Below are positions 1 through 6,626 of a DNA stretch of 25,599 nucleotides, piece by piece. The notes under the pieces were generated by a model. That model did not search any database. It saw only the letters and a program-made list of their open reading frames with translations, and was not told the DNA's origin. The DNA lies in the NCBI GenBank assembly GCA_041605955.1, contig JBFIXI010000062.1, forward strand, positions 1-25,599. Reading direction: 5' to 3'. The stretch is from JAHEJX01 sp041605955. GTDB taxonomy: Bacteria; Actinomycetota; Acidimicrobiia; Spongiisociales; UBA5794. Both the position numbers and the translations under genes were made by a program. Within the stretch, counting starts at the first letter, position 1. Each line of letters opens with the position of its first letter.

Positions 1-13
1 ACTCGCGCTGTGC

Positions 14-158
14 TCACGGTCGTCGGTAGGTGAGAGCGATCACCAGACCGGTCGTGACCATGGCGACGAGCTGCAAGGAGAGCTCTAGCAGCACTAGGGG
101 AAACGGCTCCCCCGAGAACGTCGAACGGCACGTACGCCTCGAAAGATAGGAAGGTCAC
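14..158 (-). pseudogene. possible membrane-protein C-terminal remnant
   Basis: Two minus-strand frames join into one plausible protein end if one base is removed from the C-run at 109-113. The first frame (from a GTG at 158) reads TFLSFEAYVPFD. The second reads GEPFPLVLLELSLQLVAM, continues through a hydrophobic stretch and ends in TYRRP before a TGA at 16-14. The hydrophobic character suggests a last transmembrane helix. No family is recognised and the join is a guess. The rest of 1-246 shows nothing else that I can support. Confidence 0.22.
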
Positions 159-246
159 AGCCCTGGGCCGACTTCGCAGTCTGTAAGGCTCAAGTTCGCT
201 CCGAGGTCCTTGTCTACGCCCATACTTTGGACACCTACGAGCGCTG

Positions 247-591
247 TTACAGGTCTCTGATGCGGAGGCTTCGCACCGGCTCGAAGTCGGATCGATTCCG
301 GGTGGCCAGACCAAGCTTGTGTTCGATCGCAGTTGCTGCGATGAGGGCGTCGGGGAGCCGGATGCCGCTCTCTCGGCGGACTCGGCCGGCGCGTTCGGCC
401 ACCGTGCGATCAACGGGGATCTCCCGGAATGGTGCAAGGAGTGTGCTGACCAGGTCGGCGGCGGTGTTGCCGGCGAAGAGCTCGGCTCGGGTGATGACCG
501 AATAGTGCAGCCGGTGACGGCCGGGAGCGAGCTGCCGGGCGCCTCGGAGGTGGTCGATGAAGACGTCGGTGTCGACGAGGATGTCAGCCAC
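247..591 (-). CDS. vapC: VapC-type PIN-domain toxin
   Basis: This is a 114-residue PIN-domain ribonuclease, the toxin of a type II toxin-antitoxin pair; the family cleaves RNA with a metal held by acidic residues. The expected pattern is visible: an N-terminal VDTDVFIDHL with the first aspartates, ITRAELFAG with the conserved glutamate, RLPDALIAATA with the third acidic residue, and TRNRSDFEPV near the end. Length is normal for VapC. I chose the GTG at 591 because VADILVDTD matches the usual family N-terminus; an ATG at 603 would add four residues (MNGI). Either start overlaps the end of the upstream antitoxin gene, so the two are translationally coupled. The pair looks intact. Target RNA is unknown. 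Confidence 0.9.
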   Translation of the reverse strand: MADILVDTDVFIDHLRGARQLAPGRHRLHYSVITRAELFAGNTAADLVSTLLAPFREIPVDRTVAERAGRVRRESGIRLPDALIAATAIEHKLGLATRNRSDFEPVRSLRIRDL

Positions 592-805
592 GATCCCATT
601 CATCCCGGCTCGGCACGGTGGCGTCCGGAGCTGCCCCGAAGGTGGCCGCCAGCGCCAGCTCCGGATCAGGTGTCTCGTCGTCGAGGTACGAGTCGAGGGC
701 ACGCCGGATGATCTCCGCCATGGTCACGCCTTCGGCTTCGGCGAGGGCGTCGATGCGTTGCCGCTGCTCCTCAGTGAGGTATACCTGCGTGCGAGTTGCT
801 GACAT
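584..805 (-). CDS. vapB: ribbon-helix-helix antitoxin (VapB/CopG type)
   Basis: This 73-residue protein has an N-terminal ribbon-helix-helix DNA-binding domain: TRTQVYLTEEQRQRIDAL forms the strand and first helix, and EGVTMAEIIRRALDSYL the second. The acidic, proline-rich tail to RDEWDRG is the part that normally wraps the toxin. The ATG at 805 is favoured over upstream in-frame codons because MSATRTQVYLT is the canonical family start and lies 7 nt after a good -10 box. It precedes and overlaps the PIN toxin gene. RHH antitoxins of this kind repress their own promoter, and direct repeats sit exactly over this one. Confidence 0.9.
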   Translation of the reverse strand: MSATRTQVYLTEEQRQRIDALAEAEGVTMAEIIRRALDSYLDDETPDPELALAATFGAAPDATVPSRDEWDRG

Positions 806-841
806 ACAGCACAATGTACAGCACCACCCCACCCAGATCAA
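802..841 (-). promoter_or_regulatory. vapB promoter with overlapping direct-repeat operator
   Basis: On the minus strand, TTGATC (841-836), a 17-bp spacer, and TACATT (818-813) lie 7 nt before the ATG at 805. This is a near-consensus promoter for a leaderless transcript. The 8-mer TACAGCAC (plus-strand reading) occurs at 805-812 and again at 817-824, giving an exact 12-bp repeat that covers the -10 box, transcription start and start codon. That is a typical layout for RHH antitoxin autoregulation. Confidence 0.6.
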
Positions 842-979
842 CGGTTCCAGAGCGAGAACCCTCAGATGGCACAACCACGCCGAACGGCACATCGGCGCTC
901 GTTATCGGGGCCAGGCCGGTTACCAGCCCCCAGAGGCAGGACGCCTCATCGAGGGGCTATCTTCTCGGACAGTATCGGA

Positions 980-985
980 TATCCT
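980..985 (+). promoter_or_regulatory. -10 box of a leaderless vapB transcript
   Basis: TATCCT ends 7 nt before the ATG at 993 and sits within the 8-bp palindrome GGATATCC (977-984), which could be an operator half. No convincing -35 was found at the expected distance. Confidence 0.4.
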
Positions 986-992
986 GCAGGGT

Positions 993-1199
993 ATGACAAA
1001 GCGATTGATCGACGTAGACGACAACAAGCTCGAGGCCGTCAAGACGCTCCTGGGCACGACCACACTCAAGGCCACCGTAAACGCCGCGCTCGACGAAGTC
1101 CTGGCCCTCGATCAGCGCCGACAGGCGCTGTTGACGGAACATGGCATCGAGGTGAGCGAACTGGCCGACCCGGACGCGCGCCAAGCGGCATGGGGTTGA
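993..1199 (+). CDS. vapB: VapB-type antitoxin
   Basis: A 68-residue antitoxin. MTKRLIDVDDNKLEAVKTLL followed by GTTTLKATVNAALDEVLALD is the classic short RHH-like VapB N-terminus with the T-x-K-x-T-V-N-x-A-L signature. The C-terminal half (EHGIEVSELADPDARQAAWG) is the toxin-binding tail. A longer in-frame reading exists upstream, but the start at 993 fits the family and lies 7 nt after a TANNNT box. Its last codons overlap the toxin gene by 10 nt. It is a different subfamily from the minus-strand antitoxin with which it shares a 187-bp divergent control region. Confidence 0.88.
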   Translation: MTKRLIDVDDNKLEAVKTLLGTTTLKATVNAALDEVLALDQRRQALLTEHGIEVSELADPDARQAAWG

Positions 1200-1612
1200 A
1201 CCCCCACTACCTCGGCGATACCTCGGCGCTCGCCCGCCTCGCCCATCCCGAGGTGACACCTCGCCTGGCCCCGCTCCTCGAGAGCGGACTCGTCGCCCGA
1301 TGCACGCCGACCGATCTCGAGGCCGGCTACTCATCACCCGACCCGGCTGCGCGCCGTGCGATGCGCCGGTTCCGAGCTGCGTGGCCACTGGTCGCGATGG
1401 ATCAGCCCGTGCTGGATCGTGCAGTCGAGGTACAGGATGTGCTCGCGGATCGCAGCCAACAACGTGGCGCTAAGATCGCCGACCTTCTGATCGCTGCCGC
1501 GGCCGAGGCAGCCGGGCTGGTCGTACTTCACTACGACCACGATTTCGATCTGATCGCCAGCGTGACCGGCCAACCTGCTGAATGGATCGTGCCGGCCGGA
1601 ACCATTCCCTGA
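1190..1612 (+). CDS. vapC: VapC-type PIN-domain toxin
   Basis: A 140-residue PIN-domain ribonuclease, toxin partner of the antitoxin that overlaps its start by 10 nt. Visible motifs are LGDTSALARL near the N-terminus (first acidic residue), TDLEAGYS (conserved glutamate), GAKIADLLIAAAA (third acidic residue), and LHYDHDFDLIA (fourth acidic cluster). This order and spacing match the VapC family that pairs with VapB antitoxins of the TLKxTVNAAL type. The gene appears complete, with normal length and no frame disruption. The ATG at 1190 is the only start downstream of the antitoxin that preserves the first catalytic aspartate. Confidence 0.92.
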   Translation: MGLNPHYLGDTSALARLAHPEVTPRLAPLLESGLVARCTPTDLEAGYSSPDPAARRAMRRFRAAWPLVAMDQPVLDRAVEVQDVLADRSQQRGAKIADLLIAAAAEAAGLVVLHYDHDFDLIASVTGQPAEWIVPAGTIP

Positions 1613-1742
1613 GGGACCGGATCACCCGCCTTCACCCCGAGGCCAGCCGCACGGATCGCCAATTCGGAGGTACGAACGCACACCCTGACCAACCGCCGCA
1701 GCGCCCCTACAGCCCTATCAGGCAACTACGAGTGCGGGTCAG

Positions 1743-2074
1743 TCAGCTGCCTGCGAGTCCGAAGGAGACCACAATGGCGCGACCCAGCCTGATCATGTCC
1801 TTATCGGCGAGACGTCCAACACGGTCGCCGAGCTTGGAGCGGGGTACGGTGGTGATCTTGTCCACCAGGAGGCTGCCGGGCAAACGGAGGCCGTTGTGCT
1901 AGTCAGGCACCACCGGGAGCCGAATCAAAGGTGTCTCGGTCGGATCGGTGGTGAAGGCGCAGAGGTCACGGAGTCGGTTGCATCGAATCGATCGCCTTGG
2001 ACGATGGCCACCGGCCGCAGCTTGCCTGTGTAGCCGCTGCCTGCGGCAGCTGTCCAGATCTCGGCGCGTCTCAC
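1743..2074 (-). pseudogene. mazF: broken MazF/PemK-type toxin
   Basis: Translating the minus strand by eye gives an almost complete MazF-like endoribonuclease in two frames. It starts at a GTG (2074) overlapping the antitoxin stop as GTGA and reads VRRAEIWTAAAGSGYTGKLR, then PVAIVQGDRFDATDSVT. At about 1962-1966 one base is missing, after which the other frame continues CAFTTDPTETPLIRLPVVPD. An in-frame TAG (1901-1899) then sits where the family usually has a small polar residue, followed by HNGLRLPGSLLVDKITTVPR and onward to AIVVSFGLAGS and the natural stop. The total of 332 nt is one short of a whole codon number. The two lesions make a working toxin unlikely. A sequencing error could explain one of them but hardly both. 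Confidence 0.85.
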
Positions 2075-2274
2075 GCCTCGTCGAGGCTCACAGCGTCGAT
2101 GAATGCCTGATCATCGGCTGCGTGGTCGCTGGCGGCAACCGCTGCCGATTGGCGGTGTGCTTCACGTGCAGAGCCAGGGGCACGGACGTCGGCGACCCAC
2201 ATCTGGATACGCCGCATGCCTTGAGCGCGCATTCGCTTCACCAAACCAGGCGCACGAACGCCCGCGACAGCCAC
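2071..2274 (-). CDS. mazE: MazE-type antitoxin (DUF3018-like)
   Basis: The protein contains KRMRAQGMRRIQMWVADVR, then AREAHRQSAAVAASDHAADD and QAFIDAVSLDEA, the pattern of the small antitoxin family that accompanies this class of MazF (family usually R-L-R-A-Q-G-x-R-P-I-Q-I-W-V). It overlaps the MazF remnant by 4 nt (GTGA), the usual coupled arrangement. The start is uncertain: GTG at 2274 gives 67 residues and TTG at 2292 gives 73; neither has a good ribosome site. The ATG at 2355 would overlap the DUF6226 gene. Because the toxin is broken, the antitoxin may be a solitary survivor or drifting. Confidence 0.72.
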   Translation of the reverse strand: MAVAGVRAPGLVKRMRAQGMRRIQMWVADVRAPGSAREAHRQSAAVAASDHAADDQAFIDAVSLDEA

Positions 2275-2302
2275 CAGCGCCGAACGGGACAAATGCGTGC
2301 GG

Positions 2303-2833
2303 TCAGGAGCGTTTCCGCCGGGGCCAGGGCGGCCAGCTGTGTGTACCCGGCTCACCGTGGTGTCTCCATTCGCCGCGTTTGAGCCGTCCTTCGCTGGATT
2401 CTCCGCCCCACGCCCCGCTGAAAGAGTACGAAAGCGTCCGCTCGGTCAACTCCTCCTCGTACCGGCCCGCAACAGCGGCCTCGATCAGACGATGCATTTT
2501 CTCGATCACGTCTGGTGGCTGTTCGTCGCACGCATCGCAACCACACGCTGGGAATGCTTCACGTCCCCACGCACCGAATCGGATGAACACGCCGGGGAAG
2601 TCGGTGATCATGATCGCCAGAGGAGTACCCACAGCAGGCACGAGACGGATCGTCTCGATCGATCCGTCCGGCCAGTCGGGGAAGTCCACCGCCGTGCTGC
2701 CAACCATGGCCTCCACGTCGAAGTTGCCGACGAGCTCGCTCACGAGGCCAGCCGCCGCGTCTGCGACAGCCTGGAAGCGCTCCGGATCGGTGACGCGCCC
2801 GTAGGCGTCTTCGTCGGGTGGATCGGTTCTCAC
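2303..2833 (-). CDS. DUF6226 family protein
   Basis: A 176-residue soluble protein of a family without known function. The matching blocks are DAYGRVTDPERFQAVADAA near the N-terminus, a central strand region ETIRLVPAVGTPLAIMITDF, then FPGVFIRFGAWGREAFPACG leading into a CGCDACDE motif. The CxCxxC cluster (CGCDAC) is a family hallmark and could bind a metal, though that is inference. I chose the GTG at 2833 because the family begins just before this motif and a GGGAGG lies 12 nt upstream; in-frame codons extend much further with no similarity. The C-terminal 45 residues (after GRYEEELTERTLSYSFSGAW) look low-complexity and basic. It lies in the same direction as the MazE gene, 28 nt from its latest start region. 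Confidence 0.7.
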   Translation of the reverse strand: MRTDPPDEDAYGRVTDPERFQAVADAAAGLVSELVGNFDVEAMVGSTAVDFPDWPDGSIETIRLVPAVGTPLAIMITDFPGVFIRFGAWGREAFPACGCDACDEQPPDVIEKMHRLIEAAVAGRYEEELTERTLSYSFSGAWGGESSEGRLKRGEWRHHGEPGTHSWPPWPRRKRS

Positions 2834-3226
2834 TACGCCAGCATGCCTCCCGGGCAGAGGCACTGCAATCGGGCTTGGACGTGACCGCCCCGATGACCCG
2901 CCATTCACCATTTTGCACGTCCTCTCGCATCTCAGACCGACACGTAGTGCGCGGGCATGCTTACCCCCGTCCCGGCAGCCGCCGGACCACACAACGCAGG
3001 GTCGAGGCTGCCCGGAGCGTCCGACGCCGAGCCGATCAGCCATCTGAGTGGACATGCGATCGCTGCCAGACGCGAACCCGTTGGCGACGCCGGGCGGGGC
3101 GGGCCTGTCCGCTATCTCGTTCCACGGCTGCCCACAACACGCGTTCTTCCTGGACCCTCTCGATGTGGCGAGGGCAGAGAGCAAAGCATCCACGAAAGGC
3201 TGTCCTGCCCGAGAGCATCCGCCCGG
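2834..3226. other. 393-bp stretch without a supported gene
   Basis: Reading frames cross this stretch on both strands, but none resembles a known protein or has a credible start site. No tRNA, inverted repeat or insertion-sequence end was noticed. It may hold the DUF6226 promoter at its low-coordinate end and decayed sequence elsewhere. Confidence 0.4.
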
Positions 3227-4393
3227 TCAGCGGTGGAGTTCCCGGAGCGCCAGTGGGATTGCCCGGAAGGGAAGGGCTGCCTTGGCGGCTTGATCAGCCG
3301 TGCCGGCGAGGAGCAACCCCAGGGGCGGTGAGTACCACGACCACGACGCGGTCGATCCGGTGTGCCCCAGCAACGGTGGTAGACGGCGTCCCATGGCCAT
3401 CGCTCGGGATGGGGCGAACCGCATCAGCCCGAGGCCGTACTCGATGGGCCAAGCCGGCGATGCGATGGAGGCCACGCTGCGGGGAATTCCGAATCGATTG
3501 AACCGGCGCTGCATCAATCGACCGGTGGTCTGGTCCGCGAAGACCCGCCCGGAGAAGAGGGCGCGCCCGAAGCGCAGCACGTCGCGGGTCGTGCTGAAGA
3601 GGTCGCCCAGCGACCGTAGCGCCATTGGCCGATCTTGCAGCGGCCAATCACCCAACCACGATGTCGCCGGCCGGCCCGCCTCCTCCAAGGGTTGGTCGCC
3701 GGGGAACCAGGTGTGGCGCAGTCCCAGCGGTTCGAACAGCAAGCGGCGATGCAGCTCGCCCATCGATTGGCCACTGGCCTGCTCGGCGATCACCATCAGC
3801 AATTGGTAGTTCGTGTCCGCGTACCGCACCTTGGGGCGGGCTCTGGTGAGATCCGAGGGAGGGAAATGGGGCGTCAGCGAGCGAATCCGCGCAACCGCCT
3901 CCGCGAAGGTGAAGGCCACATCACCGGCCTCGATTTCGGCGACCAAGCCTCGCTCGCCCTTGCGGTGCTCGACGAGCGAGTCGGGAAGGCCGGTTGCGTG
4001 CGCCAGCAAATGGGTGACCGTGATCTGGGCGGTCCGGTCGACACCATCTCGAACATGGAGACCCGCTTTCAGCTCGTCGGGCAAGTACGCGGGAATCGGT
4101 GCGTCGAGATCGATCAGCCCCTGCTCGTGCAGGCGCAGCACCACCGAAGCGATGTACAGCTTGGTCACGCTGGCCAGGAACCAGGGTGTGTCCGGCGCCA
4201 TCGGCGTTCCGTCAGGGTTGGCCTCGCCTGCTGCATCGCTCCACTCCCAGGAACCGTCGAGTGCAGCTGCGCCGACAACGACGTGCCGCACCTTGCGGTC
4301 CGCGAACACCTTCTGGAGCAGCCGCTCGAGGCGGGGGATGACTTCGTCCGGTCCGACAACCGCACCCTCCCCACCGCTTGCGTCGGGAACCAT
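3227..4393 (-). CDS. serine hydrolase, class C beta-lactamase fold
   Basis: A 388-residue member of the beta-lactamase/D-Ala-D-Ala carboxypeptidase/esterase superfamily (PF00144 type). The nucleophile motif SxxK is S75-VTK78 in WFLASVTKLYIAS. The second motif is Y191-ADTNYQLL, and the third is HTGS at 344-347 (LLGHTGSTASW). THLLAHATGLPD and FEPLGLRHTWFP are typical of the family. Length is normal. No signal peptide is obvious at this start, so the enzyme may be cytoplasmic. The ATG at 4393 has an AGAAAGGG ribosome site 6 nt upstream. It is transcribed away from the pyrimidine-type operon across a 300-bp gap. Substrate cannot be told from sequence; an esterase or peptidase role is as likely as beta-lactam hydrolysis. 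Confidence 0.88.
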   Translation of the reverse strand: MVPDASGGEGAVVGPDEVIPRLERLLQKVFADRKVRHVVVGAAALDGSWEWSDAAGEANPDGTPMAPDTPWFLASVTKLYIASVVLRLHEQGLIDLDAPIPAYLPDELKAGLHVRDGVDRTAQITVTHLLAHATGLPDSLVEHRKGERGLVAEIEAGDVAFTFAEAVARIRSLTPHFPPSDLTRARPKVRYADTNYQLLMVIAEQASGQSMGELHRRLLFEPLGLRHTWFPGDQPLEEAGRPATSWLGDWPLQDRPMALRSLGDLFSTTRDVLRFGRALFSGRVFADQTTGRLMQRRFNRFGIPRSVASIASPAWPIEYGLGLMRFAPSRAMAMGRRLPPLLGHTGSTASWSWYSPPLGLLLAGTADQAAKAALPFRAIPLALRELHR

Positions 4394-4693
4394 ACGACAC
4401 CCTTTCTCGTCGGCGTGACTTGGGCCGACACGAACGCCGACGGCTGGCTCGACACCCCGCGCAAGACACAATACGACGCCCCGCTCCATCTTCCGCGATC
4501 GAGTGGCCGGACAAGCCGCGAAGCGATCCCGTCAACGTCCAAACTCGAGGTCTTTCAGGGCCGATTGGGTGACCACGAAACGGCTGGGACCTTCGAGGAT
4601 CGGCGATGGTACTTGGCCGACCAGCCATATTCCCCTACCGGGCTGCATGGAGCTGTCCCAGGATTAAGGCTGCCGCAACCACGGAGAGGGCTC
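4394..4693. other. divergent control region between hydrolase and catabolic operon
   Basis: These 300 bp must carry promoters for the minus-strand hydrolase and the plus-strand operon. No strong -35/-10 pair or clear palindromic operator was found, and no regulator gene is encoded. A GGAGAGGG ribosome site precedes the operon's first ATG at the right edge. Confidence 0.45.
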
Positions 4694-5782
4694 ATGGCGA
4701 TCGAAGTACGCAAAGTGGTCCTGGAGAACGTATCGGACGCCTCTGGGCTGGAGGCGTTGATCGCCGCGGGGGTGTTCGGGGCCGATGACGTGATCGCAGT
4801 CATCGGCAAGACAGAAGGAAACGGAGGCGTCAACGACTTCACTCGAATTCTCGCCGATCAGGCGTTCCGCAAGGTGCTGATAGCGCGGGGCAGCCGGTCC
4901 GACGATGAGGTGGGCTCAATCCCGATGGTGTGGTCCGGAGGCGTCGACGGCGTCCTGTGTCCGCATGCGACCGTGTTCGCTCGAGTCGAGGCGGAACCGT
5001 CGCCCGAGCCGCGGCTGACGGTGGGCATTGCGATGAGCGATGTCATTCAACCGGAGGACATCGGGCGCCGGGAGATGGTTGCGACGGTGGCCGAAGGTGT
5101 CCGGCGGGCAATGAAGGATGCCGGGATCACGGATCCGGCCGATGTTCACTACGTCCAGACCAAGACACCTTTGCTCACAATGGAGACGATCGCCGAAGCG
5201 AAGTCGCGGGGCAAGACCGTCGTGACGGAGCAAACGCTCGAGTCGATGGACATCTCCAACGGCACCACCGCACTCGGCATTGCGGTGGCGTTGGGCGAGA
5301 TCGAGATGCCGGCTGCCGAACAGATATGTCGGGACGTTTCGCTGTATTCGTCTGTCGCGTCGTGCTCGTCCGGTGTGGAGCTCGATCAGGCCCAGACCGT
5401 GGTGGTCGGCAACGCACCGGTCGGTGGTCGCTATCGGGCCGGCCACAGCGTGATGGATGATGCCCTGGACATCGAAGGCGTCTACGAGGCCATCCGGTCG
5501 GCCGGCTTGGAGCTGCCGGACGGTGCTCGCGCCGAGGATCTGGGGGACCGGCTCGTCAACGTCTTCGTGAAGTGCGAGGCCGATCCAGCTAGCCGGCTGC
5601 GGGGACGGCGCCAGGTGATGCTCAATGACAGTGACGTTCACCACCATCGCCAGATCAAGGGTGCCGTGGGGGGTGTCGTCGCGGCCGCCACCGGAGACCC
5701 GGCCGTCTTCGTGTCGGTCGGCGCGCTCCATCAGGGGCCTTCCGGTGGGGGCACCGTGGCCGCCATCGTTGACCGCGGCTGA
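4694..5782 (+). CDS. ring-opening amidohydrolase, barbiturase/cyanuric acid hydrolase family
   Basis: A 362-residue enzyme of the family that hydrolyses cyclic amides: barbiturase (barbiturate to ureidomalonate) or cyanuric acid hydrolase (AtzD/TrzD). The family is built from three similar domains, each giving a Lys-Ser pair to one active site. All three pairs are visible: K39 (IGKTEGNGGVNDF) with S81 (VWSGGVDGVLCPH), K157 (YVQTKTPLLT) with S226 (SCSSGVELDQ), and K293 (VFVKCEADP) with S341 (FVSVGALHQGPSGGG). Length matches the family. The start ATG at 4694 has GGAGAGGG three bases upstream of a CTC spacer. As first gene of an operon with a xanthine-dehydrogenase-like Mo enzyme, barbiturase is the better guess, since uracil/thymine dehydrogenase plus barbiturase is the known oxidative pyrimidine route. 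A cyanuric acid or other cyclic-ureide substrate is not excluded. Confidence 0.9.
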   Translation: MAIEVRKVVLENVSDASGLEALIAAGVFGADDVIAVIGKTEGNGGVNDFTRILADQAFRKVLIARGSRSDDEVGSIPMVWSGGVDGVLCPHATVFARVEAEPSPEPRLTVGIAMSDVIQPEDIGRREMVATVAEGVRRAMKDAGITDPADVHYVQTKTPLLTMETIAEAKSRGKTVVTEQTLESMDISNGTTALGIAVALGEIEMPAAEQICRDVSLYSSVASCSSGVELDQAQTVVVGNAPVGGRYRAGHSVMDDALDIEGVYEAIRSAGLELPDGARAEDLGDRLVNVFVKCEADPASRLRGRRQVMLNDSDVHHHRQIKGAVGGVVAAATGDPAVFVSVGALHQGPSGGGTVAAIVDRG

Positions 5783-5783
5783 G

Positions 5784-6626
5784 GTGGGTGTCGCTGCCGC
5801 CCCGAGTCGCGTGGTGGCTACGTCCCCAACGCGGCTGGTCCCCGCAGTCGGGAGCTGCGCACTGCGTGGCGTCCTGGAGGGGCCTCCCCGCATGTGGCGG
5901 GTCATGGGCACGACGAGCCGTGGTTGGTGGTGCGCCGCCGGCGATGCCGTCGTCGTCGTCAGTGATGATGAGATTGCCCGTTTGCCCAATGCCGTTGTTG
6001 TGCCGATGCTTCCACCGAGCGGTTCCGTGATGTCTGGAGCGGCGGAGGCAGCGATCGGCGATGGCCGCGTGCGGGTTGGGAGCGTCGCATGTCGCATCGT
6101 GCGGTGGTGGGATCCGCAGATGAGGCCGGTCTCTGCGAGGCGTGAGGTGGTTCTGCGGGGAATCCAACAGATTCCCCCGCAGCCCCTTAGCCGTCCAGAA
6201 ACGGACCTGTGGGCCGCGCTCGCAGCCGGCCCGCCCGCGGTGGTGGATGCCGTCGGTGGATTGTTGGGCCGCGGTGCCGGCCTGACCCCCGACGGCGACG
6301 ACTACGTGACCGGGATCATCGGCGGGTATCGACACGTGGCGGTCTCCGTCACAGGCGGTAACGCTGCCGCCATCATCGACGATGCCCGGGAGTCGATCCT
6401 CGTCATGGCGCGCCGGGCCACCAACAGGCTGTCGGTTTCGCTGCTCCGCCACGCACTCTCGGGGCATGTGGCGGCCCCGGTCGGAGCGCTGCTCAGAGCC
6501 TTGACCGGTCGAGGTGAGGTCGGGCCGGCCCTGGCGGACACGGAAGCGATCGGTCACGGCTCCGGGGCTGCCCTGGTGCGGGGGGTACGAGCGGGTGCAG
6601 CCGCCGCGTTGGGGGTGTTCCCATGA
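5784..6626 (+). CDS. DUF2877/AllH-like carbamoyltransferase subunit
   Basis: About 280 residues of the DUF2877 family, whose E. coli member AllH (formerly YlbF) is a subunit of oxamate carbamoyltransferase with AllF and AllG. The diagnostic block is GRGAGLTPDGDDYVTGIIGG at roughly residues 160-180, a glycine-rich GLTPxGDD loop. RLPNAVVVPML in the N-terminal half also fits. The start is uncertain: the frame is open far into the preceding gene, but only codons after it make family-like sequence. I use GTG 5784, directly after the amidohydrolase stop; TTG 5769 is the alternative. The end overlaps the FdrA gene by 4 nt (ATGA), so the two are co-translated. Confidence 0.82.
   Translation: MGVAAAPSRVVATSPTRLVPAVGSCALRGVLEGPPRMWRVMGTTSRGWWCAAGDAVVVVSDDEIARLPNAVVVPMLPPSGSVMSGAAEAAIGDGRVRVGSVACRIVRWWDPQMRPVSARREVVLRGIQQIPPQPLSRPETDLWAALAAGPPAVVDAVGGLLGRGAGLTPDGDDYVTGIIGGYRHVAVSVTGGNAAAIIDDARESILVMARRATNRLSVSLLRHALSGHVAAPVGALLRALTGRGEVGPALADTEAIGHGSGAALVRGVRAGAAAALGVFP

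Noticed and set aside
3965..3985. Serine hydrolase motif YAD instead of YSN as a sign of inactivation
   Set aside because: Members of this family commonly carry YxDTNY in this position, and SxxK and HTG are intact, so it is not evidence for loss of function.
3635..4693. Long plus-strand open frame upstream of and continuous with the amidohydrolase
   Set aside because: It is the shadow of the minus-strand serine hydrolase. Amidohydrolase similarity starts only at ATG 4694, which has a good ribosome site.
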